Assembly: GCA_003550305.1 (NCBI GenBank)
Contig: QKYT01000064.1
Span: forward strand, 120,502-184,501
Direction: 5' to 3'
Source: Glomus cerebriforme
Lineage: Eukaryota > Glomeromycota > Glomeromycetes > Glomerales > Glomeraceae
Length of the DNA stretch: 64,000 nucleotides
The notes beneath the pieces were generated by a model. That model was not told where the DNA came from. It searched no databases and saw only the letters and a list, made by a program, of their open reading frames with translations. Position numbers and translations under genes: made by a program. Positions 12,461 to 23,049 of the stretch are shown piece after piece. Each line of letters starts with the position of its first letter. Positions within the stretch are counted from its first letter, which is position 1.

Positions 12461-12614
12461 AAAAAAAGTATATAATGAGCCTTTTTTCATTTTTTTTCTT
12501 TTTCAATTTTAATTTTTTTTTAATCAATTTTGCGAAAAGTCCCTTCTCTATGGATGGGTAAAGATCATTAGTACCTACAGGAAAAGAGCTATTGCTTTTT
12601 CCTTTGCTATTCAT
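12441..12614 (-). CDS. Small ORF at the head of array 1, 57 aa
   Basis: ATG at 12614 opens 57 codons starting MNSKGKSNSSFPVGTNDLYP, followed by a Lys-rich stretch and a hydrophobic tail, with a TGA stop at 12441-12443. It lies on the strand of the mini-exon array and directly upstream of it, so it may be the first exon of that gene, with the stop avoided by splicing, or a short independent ORF. The stop lies inside a perfect palindrome (12438-12460). No family recognised. Its use of non-A/T amino acids (Pro, Gly, Asp, Ser) is richer than random AT DNA would give. Confidence 0.35.
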   Translation of the reverse strand: MNSKGKSNSSFPVGTNDLYPSIEKGLFAKLIKKKLKLKKKKNEKRLIIYFFCIMYVT

Positions 12615-13119
12615 AGTGATAAAAAGAGAACGTATCAGTAGTAAAATATTTTAAAAGAAAAAATTTTTCAAAACTAATCAGACTGTTTTGGTCTGAATTA
12701 TTTTTGAATTTGGTCAGAATTATGTTTAATATTGGCCAATATAATAATTCGAATCCAATTTTAAAGATTTTTAATAAATTTTAATAAAATTTTAATTATA
12801 ATTTATAAAAAAATTATTTTTTAATATATTTATTAGATAAGTAAATTTAAAATAAATAAAATTTTAATTATATAATAACTATTTATTATAACTATTTATT
12901 ATATTAAAAAAATATTAAGTGGCATTGATATATGAGTGTTGTGTAATAGTATATAATGTGTTTAATAACTGTTGGTATAGAAAAACGTGTATGTTAACTG
13001 CATGTGTTAATAAACTCCAGTATACAGGTATTTTACAACGTGTTAAACAACTGATAGTATTGATCAACATGTTTTTTGGTGTATATTAACACCTTCAAAA
13101 CTTTCTAATGTAGTATCAT

Positions 13120-14630
13120 TATTATTTCTATTGTCTATATATTATTGAATAATTAAATGATTTTTAATACTCAAAAGGATGTTTATAGCACTTTTGCTAT
13201 TTGTGAAAATTGACATGGAGAAGTGAATGGGTATAGTGGCAATTGCGATAAGAATAACGCCTAATTTAGCCTTGGTTAATGATGGGAAATCTTATATATT
13301 TTCTGAAAATTTTATATCTAGATGATTTACATTAACCTAGTATCTTAAACCCATCCTGTGTTTTTTGTCTGATGTGATTTTAAGCGAGCCATCTGTATGT
13401 ATATCAAAATGTGATAATTCAGTTTTTTGATAGAGTTCAAGAAGTATAATTAATCTGTTTGCTGTCAAAGAGTTACTGAAATATTATCTAATGAGAATTC
13501 ACTAAAGACTGATTCAATTCAATAATTAGTTGAAGTAGAAAAGGATGCTTAAAGAGAGGTAAAGAGTTAGATAATGAAACATAGTAGTGAAACATTTGTG
13601 TAATTACAGTTTAGGAATCTAGTAACTTGAGAAAGCACATTTAAATGAGGCATATTGACATTAAAAGAGCACTAATCCATATCATTATTATTATTAATTG
13701 ATGAAGTTAAGGTTACCTGCTAAAACTAGGAGGTTTAGGTAAGTTAATGAAATGCCAAAAAGTGAAACTTTGCCAAAACTATATTAAAGTTTTATTAAAA
13801 AGTTGGCCAAACTCTGCTGAAAGATAAAATCTGTTGAAACCTATTATGAATGCCAAAACTGCCAAAACTTTGCCAAAACTATAATAAAGCTATAGTAAAA
13901 TCTTGCCAAAATTAATCGTAAGATTTTGAGAAGGTTTAGGCAGGCAACTATAGATGAAGTAAATTACAGTTCCCTAACTAAACATAGGTTTAATACTAGA
14001 ATAGTATTGCTTGAATTATTGAGTATATTGTCAGCCAAAAATAATTTATTATAGTGACATTATTTTTTAGTTTGGAAGAGATATGTCCATAAAAGAGAAG
14101 TGAAAGTAGAGTAAATCTAATTCATTCTTTTTTCTATGATCTTTTGATAGGAATATAACAGATTCAGAAAAAGCAAAATGATTAATTATTATAGTATTAG
14201 AGAATGATATTAAGTAACATTAGCTTTTTACTACTAAAAAAGTAAAAGCTACCAGTACAGAACCTTTTGATGATAAGTTGAGAAAATATCTAAGTTGTTG
14301 CCAACTGATAGTATTCTGATAATCTGAGATAATAAGTTATTCAACAAAAAATAATCTATATTTGGAATGAATCTGATGAGACAGAAAACTTTAGACAGAA
14401 ACTGTTGAAGAATGGTATTCCAAAAAGAAGGATCAGTATCTTTAATGCTTCACTCGTCTGTGTCTTTAGGCAGAAGTGAGACAGTTAAATTTCTGAATTT
14501 CATATGGTTAAGGGTCCTGAAGTTCAAAAAGTTTAAATCTAAGATAAGATCTTTCTTGATTAGGATGTGAAAAAAAATTAGACTGGTAAATTATTTTATG
14601 ATAAATTTTTATCTATTTAAATTAAATTTA
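13120..14630 (-). mobile_element. LINE 5' part of the split copy (RT end and first half of RNase H)
   Basis: Minus-strand relic. At about 13330-13440 the translation reads HFDIHTDGSLKI, the first RNase H motif (TDGS). At about 13140-13260 it reads LGVILIAIATIP ... FTNSKSAINILLSIK, the next RNase H helices. At about 14330-14460 DTDPSFWNTILQQFL resembles the region after the polymerase domain. Order and strand fit with the piece at 8500-10064 once the 3 kb insert is removed. The copy begins where the poly-T of the next LINE ends (about 14640). Confidence 0.62.
13750..13930. repeat. GCCAAAACT short-repeat cluster
   Basis: Several copies of TGCCAAAACT/TTGCCAAAACTATA plus two copies of AAAGTTTTATTAAA-like spacers, flanked by GGTTTAGGTAAG and GGTTTAGGCAGG. 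It lies in the LINE relic; its function is unknown. Confidence 0.45.
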
Positions 14631-14637
14631 TTAAAAT

Positions 14638-16330
14638 TTTTTTTTTTTTTAAACAAGTTAATCGAATTTTATTGCAATTATAATCATTTATTACCTTGCA
14701 TAAACATATATAGTCCTTCGCTTCGCTCCGAACAATAAGTATTCTATAAAGAAACATAATTGCAGAGTGATAAAACACGAATATATCCTCTTTTTAGAAA
14801 AATATAACTTATTATATAAAGTAAGAATTTGTAAAGATATCAGTTGTTACCAATCATCTTAGCATTAGATTCTTATATTTGATTTAATACTTCCTGATCC
14901 TATATCTGTATCATATCAAAATAATTAACTAGTTTATTATACAAATTATACATTTTCAAATAAGATATTATTACTATATATATCCCATTTACTAATCTAA
15001 AAGATTTAGAACTCTTTTTAATTATAATGTTCTCAATATTTTTTTTTATATTAATAGTATTCTCCATACTTTTTTGCCATCTCTTTAAAGTACAAAGAAC
15101 ATGCGAGACTAGATTTTTTAGAGGTTAATTAAACTCATTCATGATAACTATATTAATATAATAGTAAATTTTTTTGTTATACATAATCTTAGCAGGAAAA
15201 ATGAATAAAGTTAAATGAAAAGAAGGAAAAGAAGATAATAAAGTTGCAATCCAATTTTTAAAGATTTTATTTCTTGAGAATTAAGTTTGGATAAGAAAAG
15301 TTATTAGCTTGTCCAAAATCTGAATAGTAATATGTTTAGATCTAATGAAAGTATATATTTTATCATAGATGCTTTTTATATAAATGGATTTAAGAAGAAG
15401 AAAAATTAAGCCATTTTTATCCTGATCATCAAATTTTGATTTATTATTGAAAAAATAAAGCAGAAAAAGAATAAGGTCTGAATATGTTCTTCTGCCATAA
15501 TTAAAACTATTGAAAGGCTTCCAATTGTCTAGAAATAAAAGTAAATTTTTAATAGCTTTTAATTTTACTTTAGTTCATTTGTGTATTAAATTGAAATATC
15601 AATTATCAAGTAAGATAATATAATATTTTCTATAAAGATTAATAAAAAAAATATTTATTTAATTGGAATTTAGAAGAATTATATTCTCTCATTACATTAA
15701 AGGTAGAAAGAACCAGATTCAATAACTTAATTCTTCTAGTAAAACTATTGTGAATCATAAAGTGAAAGTAAAAAAAGTTATTTCTAGTGTAAAAAACTAA
15801 CTAAAGGATGTTTTACTTAATGAATCCATAGGTTGAATCAAATAATTCATGATTATAATAAGTGATGAACTAATCTGTCACCAATTTAACATTATGGAAC
15901 AGTTTAATAAAAGTATGAATTAGTTGTTTTATAAGCTTAGAATTTCATAGGATTTGATATTTAATATGATGAAAATTGTAGATTTTATATTCCTCTATAT
16001 AGCATATATCAAAAGTATTTTTTTTTGCTAAAAAATCTGTGATTTTATTTTTAGTTATACTTGCATATTCTTTGACTTTAATGAATTATATGTCTAAGTA
16101 TTTATCCTATATTAAATTACCTATTGTTAAGATAAAGGATCCATTAAAAAATTTAAATAAAATTCTAATATTAATAATATCTGAAACTAAAATACTATTT
16201 AATAAATCTATCACTACTTGATTATCATAATATTTTCCTTTTTTGATCATTTAGCTAATAAGATTTTGGGTAAAGTTCATATAAAAATTCCAATTTTTTA
16301 AAACAACCTTTATATATAATTTTTAGAGTC
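14638..16330 (-). mobile_element. Second LINE copy, 5'-truncated
   Basis: Starts at the low end with a poly-T run (about 14638-14654), the complement of a LINE poly-A tail, so the element is on the minus strand. The first kilobase is recognisably similar to 8570-9300 (shared GAAAAATATAA..TTAT and TTTGTCCAAAAT-type blocks). At 16020-16100 the translation reads FIKVKEYASITKNKITDFLAKK, a decayed form of the RNase H motif, and at 16110-16240 DNQVVIDLLNSIL. Coding is lost above about 16330. Confidence 0.65.
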
Positions 16331-16629
16331 CTGTAAGAATACTTCTAAACATAAAATTCATGTTAAATTTATTTAGCATTATTTTAACATAACTAATACT
16401 AATATTTTTATAGAGTTTTGGTATATTTTTACTAGTGTTTATATATAAAATACTCAGTTATATAAACCTTTATCATATTTTTTATTTTAATATTATATAA
16501 GAAAAAAAATTAGAAATTTTTTATTAAAAAAAATTTTCTAATAAAATTATTTTTTATTAAAAATTTAATATTACAGTATGTAAAATTTAATTGTAAAGTA
16601 TATATATATATATTACAAAAAAAATTGTC

Positions 16630-17400
16630 TTTAAAATTATTCCTACAAAATAAAAAAAAAAAAATATTAGAATATTTTTTTACTAGGTTATTTATAAACT
16701 CCTTTCATTATTACTTACTTAAAATCTTCAAGACCATTTCCTATACTTTTATTATTTAAGTTTAATTTTTTAGGCTGTTTCAATTTAATTATTTGTTTAA
16801 CATTCCCTCAATCCCTTCTATTTTTAAAAAAATTTAAAATTTAATAAATTTATAATATATATCTTTTCTATTAATAAATATATAGTAATAATTAAATTTC
16901 CAAAATTTTATTATATTTGTTTATTTAGTTTATTTAATTTAAACTCTCTTTTCCTTCAATTTTTTCAAAAAATCTAAATGTTAAATAAATAATTAAGTTA
17001 AAATGGCCTTAAGTCCAAAAAAAATCTGGTAATCTAAAATAAAACAAATAAGAAATATTAGTATATTTTTTTAATGTTAAAAAAAATTTTCTCTTTTTTT
17101 TATATTTCAAGTTTATAGTCTGACAATCTAAAGAAAAAAAAAGAAATAAAAGAAATATTAGTATATTTTTTCAATATATTAAAAAAAACTTCACCTTATT
17201 CTTTCTGTTAACTTACATTTTAATTTTCAAGTTTAGGTTTATCTAAGAGCTTATCTCTAAAGAAAAAAATAAAAAGAAACATTAATAATGTTTTCAAATA
17301 AAAAATAATAATATAAAATAAGAGCTTACCTTTTGCCAATTTATATTAAATAATTTTTTTTAAATAAAAAGAATAAAAAAAATAATTTTTTATATTTAGT
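16630..17400 (-). repeat. Mini-exon/hairpin-intron array 3 (about 4 decayed units)
   Basis: The minus strand again alternates splice-like signals: TTTTTTTCTTTAG acceptors (about 17260, 17132), GTAAGCTC (about 17327) and TAAGTTAAC donors, and exons such as AGATAAGCTCTTAGATAAAC. Each intron holds a hairpin before the T-tract, for example AACATT-ATT-AATGTT at about 17278-17293 and ATATTAGTATAT repeats at about 17057 and 17155. It is more AT-rich and more decayed than array 1. Exons read DKLLDKPKLEN before a stop. Confidence 0.45.
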
Positions 17401-18472
17401 TTAAAAAACTATTTTTTTAACTGTTTTTTATTAGAAAAAAATTTTTAATGATTAGTAAATTAATTGATATCAAAATTGCAAATTGCAGATTATAGTCATA
17501 TGATATATTATGATGAAATATCAAAACAGTTTCAGTATGTTAAAATTATTTTGGTATTTTGATAGATCAATATTGAAATGTTAAAATAGTTTTAATAATT
17601 TTAACATGTTAAAACTCTTTAATTTTGACAAGTAACTTTACATAGAGTTGACAAATTATTATATAGTATAAGTCATAATTACTATTTATATTACTATTAT
17701 TAATTACTAAGAAAAATTAAAAATATGTAATCTGGATTTAAATAGTTTTTATTTTCTAGTTTATTAAATTAATATACTTATATATAATATTATTTTTAAT
17801 ATATCTTTATATTAGACTCATTTTCTATATATTTATTTTTTTTTGATTTCATATTTTTATTAGTTTTTCAATCTTACTAACAAATACAGATTTTTTTAAA
17901 AATTTGTTATATCAAATATATTCATTTATATATTTTAATAAATATTAATAAATAATTAAACAAAAATATAAAAATAAAATATTATTCTATTTTTAAAACA
18001 TGTTGTGAAGTTATATATGTAATTTATCAAATAATTGTATTTATTAATATATATGTTTAATATTAGATATACAAAAGTTATATTACTGTAATCTTTGATA
18101 TAATATGTGATTTGATAAAATAAACATAACTAGAATTATTATTGATTTTGGCCGGAATTATAGTATCATTTTAAAGCTGAGAAAATTTATAATTTTGTCG
18201 TATTATTACTATAATTTAATAGACGTTAAGTATAAAGTATAAACTTTCAGTACTATATTTTTAAAACATACATATTACTATTCAAGGAACTCATAAACCT
18301 TATAATAGTACAGTACTATTAATATTATTCCTAAAATTTCATGAATCAATCTTATTAATAAATTACTTTGAAACCCAATGAATTTTTTTTCACATACGAT
18401 CACGTGACGCGTAAAACTTTTGTTGGTTATGAGATTTTTTTTTTAAAAAAAAATTTCACAAAGCTTAAGAAA
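17400..18472. other. AT-rich intergenic region upstream of VFA1
   Basis: No coding frame was recognised. A small cluster of ATGTTAAAA/TTTTAACAT alternations lies at 17530-17620, able to form hairpins. The last 150 bases contain CACGTGAC (18402) just before the VFA1 start, an E-box-like site that could be a promoter element. Confidence 0.4.
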
Positions 18473-19138
18473 ATGTCAAATAAAACAAACCAATTTATTA
18501 ATTTATATACACATAGAATAGCTACGACAGATAAACCATGTTATATATGTAACAAATATACAAAATCTGTTTTAAGAACTGATAATGGACTAGATTGGTT
18601 TTATACTTGCGAAAGGTTATTATTAATTATAAATTAATATTTTTAATATTTTATAATCCGTGTTTTTAATTATTAAGAAAGATTATACTTAAGAAAATTG
18701 TTTTTTTTTAGTCATTTGAGTGATAGAGGATTTGCTACACCTATTCTGGAACCAGAACCTAAACCACTTGTTGTCCAATCACCAACAAAAGCAAAAGTTT
18801 CACAAAAAGACGATTCTTCAAAGTCTAAATCGGATTCTGACTCCAATCAATATAAAGATAAATCAAATGATTCTATAGAAGTAGAGGGTAAACAACAACA
18901 AGAGGGAAAAGAGGAAAAGAAGAAAGAAGAAAAGATAAAAGATCAAACGGAAGAAAATCAACAAGTTGCAACTCCTAAATCACCAGAACCACCACGACCT
19001 ACTAAACCTAAGCAATATAAATTACATAGCAATATTTTTTATTTAAGAGAAGATAATTTAAATAAAAAGCGTCAAAAAGCAGAAGTTCAAAATATTTTAA
19101 GTAAATTGCCGAGTGTGCCTAAAAATTCTTTACAATGA
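18473..19138 (+). CDS. VFA1: VPS4-associated protein 1 (Vfa1)
   Basis: Regulator of the AAA-ATPase Vps4, which dismantles ESCRT-III on endosomes. Exons 18473-18615 and 18712-19138 join through AG|T to give CESHLSDRGFATPI; total 189 residues. The N-terminal domain has the family pattern: CYICNKYT (zinc ligands), then DWFYTCESHLSDRGFATP. The middle, about residues 60-130, is a Lys/Glu/Ser-rich disordered stretch. The C-terminus has FYLREDNLNKKRQKAEVQ and ends LPSVPKNSLQ, the probable Vps4-binding region. The ATG at 18473 (MSNKTNQF) is chosen over 18368 because similarity starts there. The gene converges on the ANCHR-like gene, with 26 bases between stop codons. Confidence 0.87.
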
Positions 19139-19164
19139 TCTTAAGTTGGAAGGTTTAATTTGAG

Positions 19165-20335
19165 TTAAATCACGGGTCTTTTATATTTTTCGAATTTATG
19201 TCGCTTCATGTCATAATCTGAATGGAGCCCAAAATGTCCTAAAATAAAAAAATAAGATATTTATATTGATAAAAACTTGAAATCAACCAATTTTTTTATT
19301 ACCTTCATTGAAACATGGTTGACAATATAAATCTCCGTCACAATCTTTACATTTTATAATTGCATCTTCATTACAAATACCTGAAAAAAAATTTTTTAAT
19401 TAAATTATTCAAATTATTAAATTATAATTATGAATAAACTAATAAACTTACAACACCAAGTATTAGGATCATCATCATTTAATCCAAATTCCGACAAATC
19501 AATCGGTTCAGGTGGAGGACCTAAATTACCTAAATTATTCTTAGAATTCTTATTTTTGCCATGTATTTTAAATTCTTTTAATTGATTATATCTATTTTCC
19601 AATTCATTAAAGTCTTGTTCTTTCTTTTCTTTTAACTCATGTAAATTTTCTTTATATTTTGATTCTAAATTTATATCATCTTGTAATTCTTTAATTAAAT
19701 TTGTTGCATCATCATATTCATCAAAGTTTTTATTTGAGGATGTTTTAAAATCTTCATTTAGAAATTTTGTTACTACTTTATCCAAGCTTTTTTGATTGTC
19801 ATAATCTATAAGGATTGAAGTATCTAAGGACTCTGACATTAAGAATTTTTCAATCTAACATTAATTAAAGAATTTTAAAACAAAATCAATTAATTATTTT
19901 TAGGAAATGAGCTTTTCATTATCTGTAATATTTATAAATGTTAATTTTGTCACTAAAATTAACTTTTATAAAAAAACAATATGAATGGAAACTTACCTCT
20001 TCATAATCTAAGTCCTTTCCCTTTGGTAATTTGTATTGAGAATTATTCGTATTTATCAAAGAATCATTCGAATTAATACTCAAGGAACCATTATTTGTCA
20101 AGTCTATTATCAAATTATTTGTTTTCGTTATATTTTTTATAGGAGCCTGATTGGAACTTGGTTTGTGACCAAATAATTTTGTAAATCGGTCAACTAACTC
20201 TTCTTCGCTTTATAAACAATTTCATTAGAAATTTTTTATCAAAATATTTTATTGAAAAAACATAATTATATATAAAGATTATACTTACGCAAAATGATTT
20301 TCTAATTTGTCTTTATCTTTATTATTACTGGACAT
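19165..20335 (-). CDS. ZFYVE19: ANCHR/ZFYVE19-like abscission checkpoint regulator
   Basis: In animals ANCHR binds VPS4 and delays abscission until chromatin is cleared. Exons 20289-20335, 19997-20207, 19452-19854, 19303-19380 and 19165-19238 keep phase and give 270 residues. N-terminus: [10 protein letters not shown], then [14 protein letters not shown], the usual opening of the family. The middle is acidic with a coiled coil (residues about 140-200). The C-terminal cysteine-rich module reads [19 protein letters not shown] then [15 protein letters not shown] and [12 protein letters not shown], as in ANCHR proteins. [14 protein letters not shown] segment just before it is a plausible MIT-binding motif. 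The assignment rests on this C-terminal module and the N-terminal motif; the checkpoint role in this fungus is inference. Confidence 0.78.
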
Positions 20336-20517
20336 TTTTAATAGAATACAACCTTCCGCTTCAATATTTTCTAACCTGATTACCTTTTATAAATTGCCCC
20401 GTGATTGTGCCATTTTTAACCAATTAAACCAATTATAAGTTTTTCCGAGTCTACCATCACCCTAGTAACATAACCACTTGGAAGTTAAATCCCTTCTCAC
20501 TATAAACCAATTTAAAA

Positions 20518-21222
20518 ATGAGTTCACCAGAAATGAAGGAATTTCAAAAATCACTCTACGAAGAAGTTATAATTAAACAAATTTCACGTTACAATCCGCC
20601 TCTAATATCACAAAAGTGTATTTCAACCCTATTAAAAATAATAAATAATATTTTGGAAGAACCATATAATGAAAAATTTCGTAAATTACGTGAAAAAAAT
20701 AATTTAATTAACTCTAATGTTTTGCAAATAACTGGTGGTAGAGAATTTCTTGTTAAAATTGGGTTTAAATCAAAAATTGTGGATTTTGAAAAATTTTTTA
20801 TTTTAGAAAGTACTTCTGCTGGTAGTAAAAAAATTAATGATGACTTGTTCTTAACTAGACAAGTGGAAAGATTGGAAATTGCTCAACAATTGCTTGAAGA
20901 TTATTTGAAAAAAGTTACAGAACAAGCTGAAACTGCGAGACGAATGGAAGAAAAAGAAAAAAAAGCTAAAGAACTTCAAAAAGCTGCAATTTTAGAAAAT
21001 ATTGAAGAAGATAAAGAACGTAGACATAAGCAACAAGAACAACTTAAATTACGTAGACAACTTGAAAAAGAAACACAGCGACATGAGGGAATACCTGATG
21101 CGAACGAAGAAAAACAGGAGGTTGATTCGTTTGGAGAGCGAAATATTGAGCAACAACAGCCGGAACAACCACCATTTTATCGTCCTTATCATCATTCTCA
21201 TTTTGAACAAAAGAAGGTTTAA
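20518..21222 (+). CDS. PUB-domain protein (p97/Cdc48-type cofactor)
   Basis: Single exon of 234 residues. Residues about 30-110 form a PUB domain (FRKLREKNNLINSNVLQITG, then GREFLVKIGF and FFILES), the module that in PNGase and UBXN6 binds the C-terminal tail of p97/Cdc48. Residues 125-200 are a long charged coiled coil (EQAETARRMEEKEKKAKEL...). The tail is Gln/Pro/His-rich. No UBX or transglutaminase domain is present, so it is not an obvious orthologue of either protein. It starts 182 bases from the divergently transcribed ANCHR gene, so the two may share a promoter. Confidence 0.8.
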   Translation: MSSPEMKEFQKSLYEEVIIKQISRYNPPLISQKCISTLLKIINNILEEPYNEKFRKLREKNNLINSNVLQITGGREFLVKIGFKSKIVDFEKFFILESTSAGSKKINDDLFLTRQVERLEIAQQLLEDYLKKVTEQAETARRMEEKEKKAKELQKAAILENIEEDKERRHKQQEQLKLRRQLEKETQRHEGIPDANEEKQEVDSFGERNIEQQQPEQPPFYRPYHHSHFEQKKV

Positions 21223-21440
21223 TTGTATATTTATTTTTTTTTTGTAGCAACTAGTAAAATTTCATTTCGTTATGTTGTAATACAATTCATTTTATGAATA
21301 AATAATGTTATTTTCCTTTTTTTATAACCTATATTTGCAAAAATCTCAAATTATTTTTCACTTATGTACATTCTAATAAAAATACTCTTTGAGATTTTAC
21401 TTATAAAGTTAATAAAAAAAAATTTTTTTTTTTCATACCA

Positions 21441-22258
21441 TCACACATCTTCTGTCATGATTTTGATAAATTCTTCTTCGTTTACTTTTTTTTAAGTAAT
21501 TAAAATTGTAAAGGAAACAATATATAATCCATTTAAAAGAATGCAAATTCATTATAATATAAAAAGGATACTTTCTCCGTCTTCATCTAAGTCGAATTCA
21601 TCAATCATTGCTTGTAATTCATCTTCATCCAAATTTTCTCCCAGTTCTTTTGCAACCCGTTTTAGATTACGAAGCGATATTTTTCCGGTATTATCATCAT
21701 CAAAAAGTTGAAAAGCTCTATGAATTTCTTCTATAGGTGATCTATTTATAACTCGTTCCGCCACTAAATTTCGTTAAGATTTTATTTTCTAAATCGAAAA
21801 AAATTAATAAATAAAATGAATTTCTTCAAATACTTACTAACTTTGAAGAAATCCTCAAATGTTATGACATCATCTTCATTTTTATCATGTTGTCGAAGAA
21901 TTTTCAATACTTCGGGTTTTTTCTCATCAAATCCAAGGGCTTTCATAGCAAATTTCAATCCGTGAATATCCAAAGCACCATCTTTATCGGTATCAAATAA
22001 TTCAAAAGCTTCTTTAATTTCAACTCTTTGTTCTTCTGACAATTGAGGTAATGGAGGCGGTGTTTTTGAAGTAGGTGCTGGAGGTGAAAGCTGTGGTGGT
22101 GGTGTTGACGACGTATTACTACTAATAATATTAGTTGTGACAGTCGCGTTTGTTGCGTTATTATTACTATTACTATCGTTACTACTAATTTTTTTCTTTT
22201 TCGTGCCAGAATTTGTTAAATTACTAGTGTGCGAAGAACTGTTATATTTTAAACTCAT
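21441..22258 (-). CDS. CDC31: Centrin / Cdc31 EF-hand protein
   Basis: Calcium-binding protein of the spindle pole body, and of the TREX-2 and XPC complexes in relatives. Exons 21838-22258, 21572-21763 and 21441-21484 join to 218 residues and end [15 protein letters not shown]. The order of EF hands is canonical: [39 protein letters not shown] and [13 protein letters not shown]. The first 80 residues are a Ser/Thr/Asn/Pro-rich extension, longer than the roughly 20 residues usual in centrins. The second hand ([12 protein letters not shown]) keeps an acidic loop. The last exon is only 44 bases and lies across an 87-base intron. Confidence 0.93.
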
Positions 22259-23049
22259 TTTTATTTGTTTAATATAGATAATTTGTATTTTATTACCTTC
22301 CGTTCACCATTATATTTTATTCAGCAATTCTTTCAATTTTAGGCGTACATACACCAGCCGGCAAAGAATCATCTATCATCATTTACTAAAGATTTTTTGA
22401 TTTGTGGCTTAGATTTCCTAGCGTCACTCGCCAGCACGTGATCATATAAAAATTATACACACTACACACCCTACACACCCTCTATTACTATGTACACTAA
22501 GTGAATGATAAATAGGGCTTTTATTTATTGCTAACTACCAAAATGTATTTTAATCACGAAAATTATTAAAATCAAAATTAACTGTATAACAGATTTAATT
22601 TGTGACAATAAAACAATCAACGACTTGATTATATCTCACTTATTCTCACCAGGAAATTTTTCCTGGATGAAACATTGATGAAACCCGGATAATTTTTAAA
22701 GAAAGCGAAACGAATTCAGCATCAAAATGTAAAAAAGATAAAACCAAATCGATTAAATGAGAAATTTTGATGACTTCCTTCACTTGTGAATTTGATGTAA
22801 TTATTATGTATCTAACATGACGAATTACAAGAATAGAAAGAATTACGCAAAAAAAGATAGTTATAAAGATGCTTTGTTGGACTTTAAGACTATCATTATT
22901 GTACTACCTGAAATTCATGTGATTTGATTTAATTCAAAGTCACGTGATTTATAATTTTATTTATTAAAATTTTTTGGAGGGACGTAATATACTGTATAAA
23001 TTCCTATTAAAAATCATTCGTCTCCTTTACTGTGGCGGGTAAAAAAACA
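22259..23049. other. Intergenic region between centrin and CHIP
   Basis: A 790-base gap holding the centrin promoter and the CHIP 3' flank. It contains CACGTGATCATATAAAA (about 22434), a CACGTGATTTATAA copy (about 22940) and a small CTACACACC repeat (22460-22483). No ORF or RNA gene seen. Confidence 0.4.

Larger units (their letters stand above)
10065..13120 (-). mobile_element. 3 kb inverted-repeat element inserted in the LINE; carries a mini-exon array
   Basis: The LINE reading breaks off at about 10065 and resumes at about 13120, so the DNA between is an insertion. Its two ends are related in inverted orientation: about 10058-10085 reads TTACATCAGGAAGTTTTGAA, and the complement of about 13100-13125 reads CTACATTAGAAAGTTTTGAA, followed by GGTGT on both sides. 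Similarity continues more weakly inward around CACCAAAAAA. No transposase is visible. The cargo is a minus-strand gene-like unit: a 57-codon ORF at 12441-12614, then 15 exon/intron units down to a stop at 10413. Target duplication and exact ends are unresolved. Not recognised as a known family. Confidence 0.6.
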
